DNA of 64,000 bases from contig JAPNXP010000005.1 of the NCBI GenBank assembly GCA_028753945.1, forward strand, positions 4,030,001 to 4,094,000, written 5' to 3'. The notes beneath the pieces are model-generated. The model was not told where the DNA came from. It saw only the letters and a program-made list of their open reading frames with translations, and made no database searches. Both the position numbers and the translations under genes were made by a program. Below, one piece after another: positions 61,701-64,000 of the stretch (position 1 is the stretch's first letter; the number at the start of each line of letters is the position of its first letter). The stretch comes from Hexactinellida sp. DTS-2022. Lineage: Eukaryota; Porifera; Hexactinellida.

Positions 61701-62162
61701 AATATACAAATCAGAGAGAGTGTATTAAATACTTAATTAAAGAAAGCAGCTCTAAATAGTACTATAACTTTTCCACCTTTTTACAAATTCATGTTATGGA
61801 AAAAATATTCTGAGGAGTCAAGACGGTTAAAATATTTTGGATAAATCTGGCCAGTACCGCGCTAGCGAGGCGACACTGGTGGGACTCAGGGGTCATACCA
61901 ACATTCATTTAAAACTGTGCTCCACCTTTTATGTTAATTTTATTCGATTAACCCTAATTGTTATCTCACAATCTACTTTACATTACATTGCGTATGAGGA
62001 TATCTAAGAGTAATACCTAAGAGGAATATTTTTACCTAAGAGTAATATCTTAATAGTGTTCGAAAACACCCTTTCATCTCTTTTGATTTGCTTGTCGATG
62101 TCAGAGCTCTTTTGGCGCGCTTGTCTCTCTTCTGGAGTTATACCTCCGCCACAGTTCCCCAT
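26088..62162 (-). CDS. Heterotrimeric G-protein alpha subunit gene, exons 1-6 (3' end not in window)
   Basis: Six exons join in phase to about 242 residues of a G-alpha GTPase, the membrane-attached switch downstream of seven-helix receptors. Visible: MGNC acylation start; P-loop GAGESGKST (residues 43-51); helical domain; LNDSA; switch I RVMTTG with the catalytic Arg180 and Thr183; switch [14 protein letters not shown] with Gln206. Family members are about 350 residues, so NKxD, TCAT and the receptor-binding tail are missing, presumably on exons outside the window. Every junction has GT/AG and conserved phase. Introns are 2,562, 5,606, 26,220, 51 and 910 bp. The coding sequence has no stop or shift, unlike all transposon genes here, so the gene is likely functional. 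I cannot assign it to Gi, Gq, Gs or G12 without the C-terminus; the MGNCGGG start resembles Gi-like subunits. Confidence 0.95.
26259..27018. mobile_element. Foldback element in the intron between exons 5 and 6
   Basis: Arms of about 210 bp run from ACGGCTAGATAAGTCAAG to its complement (left about 26259-26470, right about 26808-27018). The ~340-bp centre is AT-rich and noncoding. No target duplication is obvious. It makes up most of this 910-bp intron while leaving both splice sites intact. Confidence 0.8.
27128..27256 (-). CDS. G-alpha exon 5 (switch I)
   Basis: Acceptor TTCCTAG before 27256; donor GTTCGA after 27128. Encodes [20 protein letters not shown], then VMTTGIIET. It holds the Arg that bacterial toxins modify in family members and the Mg-binding Thr. 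Begins by completing the Tyr codon split with exon 4. Confidence 0.97.
27308..27462 (-). CDS. G-alpha exon 4 (helical domain)
   Basis: Acceptor ATTTTAG before 27462; donor GTAAGT after 27308. Encodes the second half of the helical domain, with [14 protein letters not shown] and YEYQLNDSA. It is separated from exon 5 by only 51 bp. Confidence 0.97.
27826..28140 (+). pseudogene. Two-exon THAP-like fragment
   Basis: Exon a (27826-27909) reads [16 protein letters not shown] and ends at a GTAAAT donor. A 72-bp intron ends TTTCTTAG. Exon b (27982-28140) reads [18 protein letters not shown], then a stop at 28138. This is the middle and end of a THAP finger, but the Cys before x2-His is replaced by Ser. 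The first Cys pair would be on an earlier exon. It lies ~300 bp inside a P-type end, where THAP exons of this family sit. Confidence 0.65.
28875..28934 (+). pseudogene. THAP finger N-terminus, cut off by an insertion
   Basis: [15 protein letters not shown] has the Met-Pro start and the first Cys pair of the THAP finger, nearly identical to transposon 1. After about 20 codons it runs into the inverted-repeat element at 28930-29650. The rest of the finger cannot be read with confidence beyond it. Confidence 0.75.
28930..29650. mobile_element. Inverted-repeat element (AACGCGTTTGGCG word) splitting a THAP gene
   Basis: Arms of about 125 bp from ATATGTTGCAGTCCAAGTGC to the complement. They contain repeated near-palindromic CCAAACGCGTTTGGC words. 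Flanking TA/AT runs hide the exact duplication. A TA-target MITE (29058-29243) sits inside. Open frames at 28875-29075 and 29544-29795 are translations of these arms. Confidence 0.85.
29058..29243. mobile_element. TA-target MITE, CAGTGGAGCC family, copy 1
   Basis: CAGTGGAGCCTCCCATAACG to CAGAGGCTCTACTG with TA on both sides. The body repeats CTAAATAACGGACAACC. Ends and target suggest a pogo/Tigger-like family. Other copies at 48791-48977 and 55044-55144. Confidence 0.9.
29651..30490. other. Decayed interior of P-type transposon 4
   Basis: AT-rich; a 74-codon open frame at 30204-30428 is not recognisable. No repeat structure. Confidence 0.3.
30497..30805. repeat. Direct duplication of ~130 bp
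   Basis: AAGCTATAAATCCAGAAAAA through GACGTTGCCGCCTCTTTCTT occurs twice (about 30513-30635 and 30691-30808) with few differences. Looks like a recent local duplication. Confidence 0.8.
30806..32170. other. Decayed sequence with coding-like patches
   Basis: Between 31000 and 31580 several overlapping plus-strand frames (for example [20 protein letters not shown] at about 31285 and [20 protein letters not shown]) look coding-like but shift frame repeatedly. The position fits a dead transposase of P-type transposon 4, but I see no P-element catalytic motif and do not identify it. Confidence 0.25.
32245..32344. mobile_element. TA-target MITE (GCGGCACCTCCGAG word)
   Basis: 100 bp, CAGGTAAACCTCCCAAAGCG to its complement, TA on both sides. 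The body repeats AGCGGCA-ACCTCCGAG. Same class as the CAGTGGAGCC family but a different word. Confidence 0.85.
32394..32505. mobile_element. Partial MITE, TATATAGAGCTGAGCTC family
   Basis: Left end TTATATAGAGCTGAGCTC; the right end breaks off at CTGAACTCTACTAG, where a GGGCCCG-ended element begins. A fuller copy is at 61208-61381. Confidence 0.65.
32508..33205. mobile_element. GGGCC-ended word-array element (TACTTAAGTAC word), Harbinger-like
   Basis: GGGCCCGTATTCACTAAG at the left; inverted partner CTTAGTGAATACC at 33191-33204 on the right, without the final GGCCC. Arms next to both ends are arrays of TACTTAAGTAC words. A hAT-like MITE is nested at 32556-32759. The 67-codon frame at 32880-33083 is unrecognised. 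Proximity of Harbinger coding remnants suggests that superfamily. Confidence 0.6.
32556..32759. mobile_element. hAT-like MITE, 204 bp
   Basis: CAGGGGTGCGCCAGCGCC to GCGCCGCCACTG; AGTATATA duplicated at 32548-32555 and 32760-32767. GC-rich compared with its surroundings. Confidence 0.93.
33235..33339 (+). pseudogene. PIF/Harbinger transposase, C-terminal exon
   Basis: Acceptor ACTGCAG, then 34 codons ending TAG: acidic start, then [15 protein letters not shown]. The final R-x5-YF pattern is how Harbinger nucleases end. The rest of the transposase is missing upstream. Short match, but the convergent Myb/SANT gene next door supports it. Confidence 0.6.
33392..34168 (-). pseudogene. Myb/SANT-like DNA-binding protein of a Harbinger element
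   Basis: One frame with a single in-frame TAA (33979-33981). The N-terminal part has [21 protein letters not shown], then [10 protein letters not shown] and [17 protein letters not shown], the trihelix/Myb-like fold of the accessory protein in PIF/Harbinger transposons, followed by [16 protein letters not shown]. Then come a low-complexity middle, a basic PPRKRR patch (likely nuclear signal) and a C-terminal coiled-coil-like helix ([20 protein letters not shown]). The start is cut by a GGGCC-ended MITE at 34171. The partner transposase survives only as the exon at 33235-33339, arranged tail to tail with it. Confidence 0.75.
34171..34594. mobile_element. GGGCC-ended word-array element (AAACTTAGT word), left part
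   Basis: GGGCCTTATTCACTAAC, then repeated AAACTTAAACTTAGT and its complement. Interrupted or overlapped by the next copy at 34595; its own right end is not separable. Confidence 0.6.
34595..34969. mobile_element. GGGGCC-ended MITE (AAACTTAGT word), complete
   Basis: 375 bp from GGGGCCTTATTCACTAAAC to GTTTAGTGAATGAGGCCCC; the body is AAACTTAGTTT/AAACTAAG words in both orientations. No clean target duplication. Confidence 0.8.
35738..35880. repeat. GCTTCGCG hairpin module, copy 1
   Basis: GAGCCCTTCGGTCTCGGTCG, then AAAAGTCGCTTCGCGACTTT, then GGCCGCTTCACGGGC. Hairpins with different stems share a TTC triloop core. Confidence 0.8.
36165..36645. repeat. GCTTCGCG hairpin module, copy 2, with leader and (CA)n
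   Basis: Leader CCAATAGATCGTTGTCGCAG to TTAATTCTGGGCAAA, (CA)n at 36255-36303, a second short (CA)n at 36411-36427, then AACAATTTCGCTTTTAATAT and the hairpins. Some stems here are altered on both sides (CGCTTTGCG; GGCGCTTCACGCC). Confidence 0.8.
36255..36303. repeat. (CA)n microsatellite
   Basis: About 24 dinucleotide copies between the leader and hairpin part of the module. Confidence 0.97.
36786..37085. repeat. GCTTCGCG hairpin module, copy 3, with (AAAC)n
   Basis: The same leader end (TTTCAGCTTTCTGGGACTCG), (AAAC)n at 36839-36925, then the same hairpins. About 150 bp on the right also repeat copy 2. Confidence 0.8.
36839..36925. repeat. (AAAC)n microsatellite
   Basis: About 20 copies with few interruptions, in the same module slot where copy 2 has (CA)n. 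Confidence 0.97.
37583..37770. repeat. Module leader with (GATA)n
   Basis: Leader CCAATAGATCGTTGTCGCAG, ACAAACACACAACAATTG, TTTTAATATATA, then (GATA)n at 37716-37769 and no GCTTCGCG hairpins. The 3' portion resembles the tails of non-LTR elements or SINEs ending in a variable microsatellite. Confidence 0.7.
37916..38875. mobile_element. Probable hAT-like element carrying another hAT-like element
   Basis: AACGGCGGATTCC at the left; GAATCTGCCTCTG at the right. Flanks TATTAGAC and TAGTAGAC match 7 of 8. Its ends resemble the CAGTGGCGGATT class at 48065. The 38094-38778 element lies inside. Confidence 0.55.
38094..38778. mobile_element. hAT-like MITE (CAACTCATT word)
   Basis: CAGGGCTGTATCAACTCATT to its complement over more than 30 bp; GTATGTGT duplicated at 38086-38093 and 38779-38786. 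The arms are arrays of CAACTCATTCAACTGATT words, inverted in the right half (CATTTCTAAATGAGTTGATT). The open frames here are the translated word. Confidence 0.95.
38997..39564. mobile_element. hAT-like MITE (ATCAAATCC word)
   Basis: CAGAGTTGTGGATTTGATT to its complement; CAAAAAGG duplicated at 38989-38996 and 39565-39572. The arms are long runs of AAATCAAATCC words, here mostly in one orientation, around a unique centre at 39195-39400. Confidence 0.93.
39880..40637. other. G-alpha intron sequence without recognisable gene
   Basis: AT-rich. Its last ~60 bp (AACCCTTAATAGTGATGATG) resemble the flank of the hairpin repeat, so the hairpin copy split by Ginger belongs to a degraded array unit. Confidence 0.4.
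40988..43510 (+). pseudogene. Ginger transposase (integrase-like), exons with stops
   Basis: Exon 1, 40988-41137, starts [13 protein letters not shown]. Exon 2, 41526-41711, holds the zinc-binding region ([10 protein letters not shown] ... [17 protein letters not shown]) with an in-frame TAA between. Exon 3, about 41957-42283, contains [10 protein letters not shown] (first Asp) and, after a shift near 42165, DQGPEFTS (second Asp). Exon 4, 42683-42789, has [14 protein letters not shown] (catalytic Glu). Exon 5, 42871-43235, is the integrase C-terminal arm ([20 protein letters not shown]) and a helix. Exon 6, about 43297-43510, carries [13 protein letters not shown] with two stops. All introns are GT/AG and AT-rich. 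Cut-and-paste DDE recombinase; dead through at least three stops and one shift. Confidence 0.88.
42468..42638. mobile_element. hAT-like MITE inside a Ginger intron
   Basis: 171 bp; CTGGCTTACATCC at the left, GGATGAAACCCTG at the right; GCTCCAAC duplicated (42460-42467, 42639-42646). Contains CGCCGCGCCTAGA twice, in direct orientation. Confidence 0.88.
43577..44511 (+). pseudogene. Ginger middle exons (unnamed domain)
   Basis: Three further exon-like pieces: ~43577-43700 ([20 protein letters not shown]), 43769-43913 ([20 protein letters not shown], donor GTAAGT), and 44405-44511 ([13 protein letters not shown], donor GTAAGT). They lie between integrase and OTU, share plus-strand frames and have plausible splice sites. 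I do not recognise the fold. Confidence 0.55.
44785..45272 (+). pseudogene. OTU-type cysteine protease domain of the Ginger element
   Basis: Opens with [16 protein letters not shown] (catalytic Asp and Cys), continues through [16 protein letters not shown], shifts by one base near 45050, and in the new frame ends [20 protein letters not shown] (catalytic His), stop at 45270-45272. A complete OTU fold apart from the shift. Such domains are found at the C-terminus of Ginger1 proteins; their role there is not established. It resembles the OTU at 780-1230 only at motif level. Confidence 0.88.
45872..47014. mobile_element. CAGTGGGCATTT element, copy 1
   Basis: CAGTGGGCATTTAGG to CCTGAAAATGCCCACTG, 1,143 bp, noncoding. 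Flanks give no clear duplication (GCA on both sides at most). It is the inverted homologue of 47201-49198 along its length. Superfamily unassigned. Confidence 0.75.
47444..48065. mobile_element. hAT-like element, 622 bp
   Basis: CAGGGCCGGATTAAGC to GGTAATCCGCCACTG; TTCACCCA duplicated (47436-47443, 48066-48073). The ends are GC-rich with GGGCCCTGTGCG; the interior is AT-rich and noncoding. Confidence 0.95.
48791..48977. mobile_element. TA-target MITE, CAGTGGAGCC family, copy 2
   Basis: 187 bp, almost identical to 29058-29243 and flanked by TA. The high identity suggests recent mobility. Confidence 0.92.
49435..49520. mobile_element. Left end of a CATAGGCGCC hAT-like element
   Basis: CATAGGCGCCAAGCAAGGGG matches the terminus of the complete element at 53081. 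No partner end found; it truncates the THAP gene. Confidence 0.5.
49521..49974. other. Non-genic stretch with element debris
   Basis: Holds three AGGAATTTGACCAA words (49615-49660) and a relative of the 5555-5899 element at 49725-49805. Confidence 0.4.
49975..51175 (-). pseudogene. MULE-type transposase remnant
   Basis: Read on the minus strand in several frames. From 51170: [18 protein letters not shown], the first catalytic Asp of MULE transposases. After a nested TA-target MITE comes [14 protein letters not shown]; then a decayed region with a Phe-His-like stretch (about 50700-50620); then [10 protein letters not shown] and [14 protein letters not shown] (about 50450-50370), the RTNN-xxE-xxH and HPNIW signature; finally [17 protein letters not shown] and a Cys pair (CLICC, about 50080). 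At least four frame changes and stops. Probably linked with the FLYWCH fragment at 23567. Confidence 0.72.
50847..51031. mobile_element. TA-target MITE (TTCGTATTAACGAGG word)
   Basis: CAGTAGAACCTCGTTAGTAC to GTATTAACGAGGTTCCACTG, TA on both sides, 185 bp. Repeats TAATACGAAC-like words. Inserted inside the MULE transposase remnant. Confidence 0.9.
51508..52057 (+). pseudogene. Integrase-core fragment (KRBA2/Ginger-like)
   Basis: The first part (51508-51771) reads [20 protein letters not shown], the zinc-binding lead-in with Cys residues. After a shift, from about 51790, comes QVDLIDM (first Asp), then [15 protein letters not shown], then [15 protein letters not shown] (second Asp). The catalytic Glu and everything after 52057 are missing. 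The QVDLIDM and SDNGREF wording is that of the KRBA2/SCAND3-type integrase family, different from the Ginger at 40720. Its antisense frame is a shadow. Confidence 0.78.
52339..52493. mobile_element. hAT-like MITE with degraded target duplication
   Basis: CAGGGCCGGCGTCACC to GGCGCCGGCAATG; the interior repeats GACACCCACT. Flanks share only AGTTA. Confidence 0.55.
52676..52740. mobile_element. P-type end, probable right end of transposon 3
   Basis: TTAATGGATTTGACCGACAT, ATGTTCCAAATTTGATACTA and ATGAACA match the inner part of transposon 1's inverted repeat; the outermost AAGGCC part is replaced. Confidence 0.6.
53081..53416. mobile_element. hAT-like MITE, CATAGGCGCC family
   Basis: CATAGGCGCCAAGTTTGGGG to CCAAAACTAGACGCCTATG; TTAACATT duplicated (53073-53080, 53417-53424). 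Contains long G and C runs (53110-53165 and 53343-53385). Confidence 0.92.
53683..53775 (-). CDS. G-alpha exon 3 (start of helical domain)
   Basis: Acceptor TCTTCTAG before 53775; donor GTAAAT after 53683. 31 codons, phase 0 at both ends: [20 protein letters not shown], then [11 protein letters not shown]. Corresponds to the first long helix of the helical domain. Short, but phase and position fit exons 2 and 4. Confidence 0.93.
53822..54242. repeat. Dispersed repeat with GCTTCGCG-type hairpins, copy 2 (inverted)
   Basis: Reverse-complement copy of 14106-14545, starting CTAGCGCGATTCGCTTGCTA and ending ATTGGAAACCGTCC. Hairpin AAGCGCTTCGCGGTTGG at 53874-53890. Confidence 0.75.
54243..54519. 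other. Intron sequence with AATATACTCAA words
   Basis: AT-rich; TCCAAATATACTCAA-like words recur at 54405-54500. No gene. Confidence 0.4.
55044..55144. mobile_element. TA-target MITE, CAGTGGAGCC family, copy 3 (short, inverted)
   Basis: 101 bp, CAGTAGAGCCTCTGAACAAC to GGGAGGCTCCACTG with TA flanks. Lacks the internal duplication present in copies 1 and 2. Confidence 0.92.
55301..55427. repeat. Hairpin repeat copy 10
   Basis: Same arms as in the first block; the start of the right arm has lost GTGCCACC (ATATAGTTACAAAAGG). Confidence 0.85.
55834..56092. mobile_element. TA-target MITE (GGCGATTATT word)
   Basis: CCGTATTGCCTTGAATAGTA to CTACTATTCAAGGAAATACGG, TA on both sides. The body repeats GGCGATTATT. 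Inserted within an array unit. Confidence 0.9.
56364..56492. repeat. Hairpin repeat copy 11
   Basis: Near-perfect arms with loop about 56420-56440. Confidence 0.85.
56577..57562. mobile_element. Long-inverted-repeat element with a short reading frame
   Basis: GTTGTATGACAGTTTACTAC to its complement, arms of about 200 bp; flanked by AGGCCT on both sides (56571-56576, 57563-57568). That word is itself a palindrome, so it may be duplication or end. The core holds a 68-codon minus-strand frame at 57236-57030 ([20 protein letters not shown]) that I cannot identify. Confidence 0.75.
57030..57236 (-). CDS. Unidentified short reading frame in the element core
   Basis: 68 codons, no stop; composition looks protein-like (mixed hydrophobic, basic RRNFKMR, then YSDSFSDAI). 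A weakly similar stretch ([13 protein letters not shown]) occurs in the minus frame at 60284-60045. Could be a captured exon or chance. No family recognised. Confidence 0.25.
   Translation of the reverse strand: MNISEYSKLVNFLSHVILPSDLLNSTKFARRNFKMRASGYQLGQIIDMIHSRTTTFYSDSFSDAIIIE
58895..59170. repeat. Degraded, inverted fragment of the array unit with a variant hairpin
   Basis: The complement of CCACAGAACAGAGTTTTATC is at 58940-58962. A hairpin variant (TGCCGACAACATGTTCATTT ... TGAACATACTGTCGGCA) lies at 58999-59095, then ACTGTCGGCACAG. Confidence 0.6.
59382..59473 (-). CDS. G-alpha exon 2 (P-loop)
   Basis: Acceptor CTATTTAG before 59473; donor GTGAAT after 59382. Encodes [20 protein letters not shown], then [11 protein letters not shown]. 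The first Gly codon is split with exon 1. The P-loop Lys and Ser/Thr that bind GTP and Mg are intact. Confidence 0.98.
59662..59858. mobile_element. TA-target MITE (CCGTATTTCCCCGAATAAGC end), right end worn
   Basis: CCGTATTTCCCCGAATAAGC at the left; GCGCTTATTCGGGGAA at 59839-59854 on the right, lacking the last ~6 bases. TA precedes the left end. Same end class as 55834-56092. Confidence 0.65.
60288..60715. mobile_element. TA-target MITE (GTACGTMTTAACCGAG word)
   Basis: CAGTAGAACTCGGTTAAGAC to ACTAAGCGAGTTCCACTG with TA on both sides, 428 bp. The body repeats GTACGTCTTATCCGAG-like words about nine times, in both orientations. Confidence 0.9.
61208..61381. mobile_element. MITE, TATATAGAGCTGAGC family
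   Basis: CTTATATAGAGCTGAGCTTT to its complement over ~30 bp. The 75-codon minus frame across it is a by-product. Partial relative at 32394-32505. Confidence 0.8.
61619..62035. other. First G-alpha intron, no gene seen
   Basis: AT-rich. AAGAGTAATA/ACCTAAGAG words repeat next to the donor of exon 1 (62000-62050), so the donor context is partly duplicated. Confidence 0.4.
62036..62162 (-). CDS. G-alpha exon 1 (start codon and N-terminal helix)
   Basis: ATG at 62162-62160; [20 protein letters not shown] gives Gly2 for myristoylation and Cys4 for palmitoylation. The amphipathic N-terminal helix ([12 protein letters not shown]) that docks beta-gamma follows, and NTIKILLL leads into the P-loop. 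Donor GTAAAA. This start is the only Met in frame with the acylation motif. Confidence 0.97.
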
Positions 62163-62633
62163 TCGCGAAATCTACTAGAGCTGTAACAAGTGAATAGCAA
62201 AATAATAATTTAATATAATATAATGGGAAATAATATAAAAAGGTCTCGGGGGATTACGGTACTTGGGAAAGGTCGTAGGTTGGCAGTACGGGCACACTCA
62301 CTTGGTGAGTATTCACAGGCCGGCAAACAGACCCATGTGGAAGGACACATTGTCAATACGGTAGAGGTAACTCAGAGCTCTACGTCAGTACGCATGGTGG
62401 TCGAGGGTTATCTTCCTGATGAGTCCCTGAGATGGGACGAAACCACTCACAAAACATCCCCATGAGTTGAGGTTAGCAAGAGCGCCTAGTCCTCATATTA
62501 GTGCGTGGCCTCATCTCATAACAAAAATTATAGGAAGGACAAAGTAGCCCATATAATTCTGAGAATAGAACGTCAACAGTAATGAATAAAGTAATATAAA
62601 ATGGTTATTTTTTATGAATAAATACCGGGATTT
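62163..62633. other. Upstream region of the G-alpha gene
   Basis: Contains a GC-richer plus-strand stretch (62240-62460) with an 80-codon open frame that I do not recognise (GRRLAVRAHSLGEYSQAG). No TATA box or other promoter element can be asserted. Confidence 0.35.
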
Positions 62634-62910
62634 TTTTGAAAGACTCAAGGTTTTACAAATATCGATATCGGGAAAATCCCCGATATCGATACGATATATC
62701 GGAAAATCCTCGATATCGATAAATATCGCGATATTTTTTAAAAACATCGGAAATATCGGAAAATATCGGGAAATATCGGAGAATATCGGAAAATATTGGG
62801 AAAATATCGGAAATATCGGACTTTTTCAGCTTTGTGAAGTTAGCTGGATATTCGACATTCGACATTCGATATTCACATTCGACATTCGACATTCACATTC
62901 ATAAGCCTTT
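62634..62910. repeat. ATATCGG / GATATCGAT word cluster and CATTCGA repeats
   Basis: 62660-62820 is built from AATATCGG and ATATCGATAT words; 62850-62905 from ATTCGACATTC words. Open frames on both strands are translations of these. Confidence 0.85.
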
Positions 62911-63866
62911 ATCATGTTGTATCAGTCTGTATCACCTTGATACGTTGTATCATGTTGTATCAGTCTGTATCATGTTGTATCACCTTGTACTATGTTGTAT
63001 GAGTCTGTATCATTTTGTATCAGTCTGTGTCATGTTGTATCAGTCTTGTATCACCTTGTATCAGTCTGTATCACGTTGTATCATGTTGTATCAGTCTGTA
63101 TCACCTTGTATCAGTCTGTGTCATGTTGTATCAGCTTGTATCAGTCTATATCACCTTGTATCAGTATGTATTAGTCTTGTATCAGTCTGTATCAGCTTGT
63201 ATCAGTCTATATCACCTTGTATTACGTTGTATCATGTTGTATCACCTTGTATCAGTCTGTGTCATGTTGTATCAGCTTGTATCAGTCTATATCACCTTGT
63301 ATCAGAATGTATTAGTCTTGTATCAGTCTGTATCATGTTATATCATGTTGTACCAGTCTGTATCAGCTTGTATCAGTCTGTGTCATGTTGTATCAGCTTG
63401 TATCAGTCTATATCACCTTGTATCAGTATGTATTAGTCTTGTATCACGTTGTATCAGTCTGTGTCATGTTGTATCAGTCTATATCACCTTGTATCAGTAT
63501 GTATTAGTCTTGTATCAGTCTATATCACCTTGTATCATGTTGTATCACCTTGTATCAGTCTGTATCAGTCTGTATCACGTTGTATCATGTTGTATCACCT
63601 TGTATCAGTCTGTGTCATGTTGTATCAGTCTATATCACATTGTATCAGTATGTATTAGTCTTGTATCAATCTGTATCAGCTTGTATCAGTCTATATCACG
63701 TTGTATCATGTTGTATCAGTCTGTATCACCTTGTATCAGTCTGTGTCATGTATCAGCTTGTATCAGTCTATATCACCTTGTATCAGTATGTATTAGTCTT
63801 GTATCAGTCTGTATCAGCTTGTATCAGTCTATATCAGCTTGTATCAGTCTGTATTAGTCTTGTATA
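62911..63866. repeat. Tandem array of TGTATCAnnT words, ~10-11 bp period
   Basis: About 950 bp of TGTATCAGTC / TGTATCACCT / TGTATCATGT words in varied order. All three forward frames lack stops for long stretches (up to 280 codons), which explains the long LYHLVSVCISL-type frames; these are not genes. Lies about 750 bp upstream of the G-alpha start codon. Confidence 0.95.
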
Positions 63867-64000
63867 ATTCTTAACCATTTTAAAAGATATGTGGGTATCA
63901 GTGATTTTCACTTGTTTTTCCTGAAGCGCTCATATTGAGCACTGAGTCCCGCTTTATTATTGAACCCCAGAGGCGCCCACAGACCCCTAAAAAAAGTAAC
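63867..64000. other. Window end, no gene seen
   Basis: Unique-looking sequence with no assignable feature. Confidence 0.4.

Noticed and set aside
62223-62465. 80-codon frame as a gene divergent from G-alpha
   Set aside because: No recognisable domain and no supporting neighbour; kept only as a remark on the upstream region.
62834-63867. Long plus-strand reading frames of 105-280 codons
   Set aside because: They are translations of the TGTATCA tandem array; several frames are open at once because the word lacks stops, and the peptides are low-complexity LYHLVSVCISL-type strings.

Overview
This is eukaryotic, almost certainly metazoan, DNA: AT-rich, intron-bearing and packed with eukaryotic DNA transposons. 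The one host gene I can recognise is a heterotrimeric G-protein alpha subunit (G-alpha) on the minus strand. I reconstructed six exons from residues, GT/AG sites and reading phase: 62162-62036, 59473-59382, 53775-53683, 27462-27308, 27256-27128 and 26217-26088. They give about 242 residues, from the acylated N-terminus to just past switch II. The last third or so is not visible and probably lies in further exons below coordinate 1. Introns range from 51 bp to 26.2 kb, and nearly everything between 26 and 62 kb is transposon sequence inside them. A demosponge or another early-branching invertebrate fits (very short plus very long introns; P, Ginger, Helentron, MULE, Harbinger and hAT elements together), but the species is inference.

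Layout. 1-2.3 kb: 3' end of a Helentron-like element (endonuclease-OTU protein, then subterminal repeats). 2.3-13.2 kb: tandem array of 0.85-1.65 kb composite units, each with a near-perfect 125-bp hairpin. 13.2-23.1 kb: two P-type (THAP plus DDE) transposons, one with both ends and duplicated target, the other decayed and interrupted by a 1-kb palindrome. 23.5-25.6 kb: FLYWCH zinc-finger remnant and a 1.65-kb palindromic P-type MITE holding two younger MITEs. 26.1-27.5 kb: three G-alpha exons. 27.5-39.9 kb: a possible 12.4-kb P-type element filled with THAP, Harbinger, hAT-like and microsatellite-rich insertions. 40.7-45.8 kb: a Ginger transposon with a split integrase-type transposase and an OTU protease, inserted with a GTGC duplication into a hairpin copy. 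45.8-53.7 kb: a THAP gene split by a transposon, a MULE transposase remnant, an integrase remnant and hAT MITEs, ending at G-alpha exon 3. 53.8-62.2 kb: more hairpin-unit copies, P-type palindromes, TA-target MITEs and G-alpha exons 2 and 1. 62.6-63.9 kb: simple and tandem repeats upstream of the G-alpha start.

Two themes stand out. Many short elements from unrelated superfamilies (hAT-like with 8-bp duplications, TA-target elements, GGGCC-ended elements) have bodies built of one short word repeated and then mirrored. P-type elements of all sizes share one end architecture: about 22 bp ending in AAGGCC or a variant, then GGACCA-T/G-GGAT 30-50 bp further in. Every transposase read here is broken, so the window looks like a graveyard with recent non-autonomous activity.
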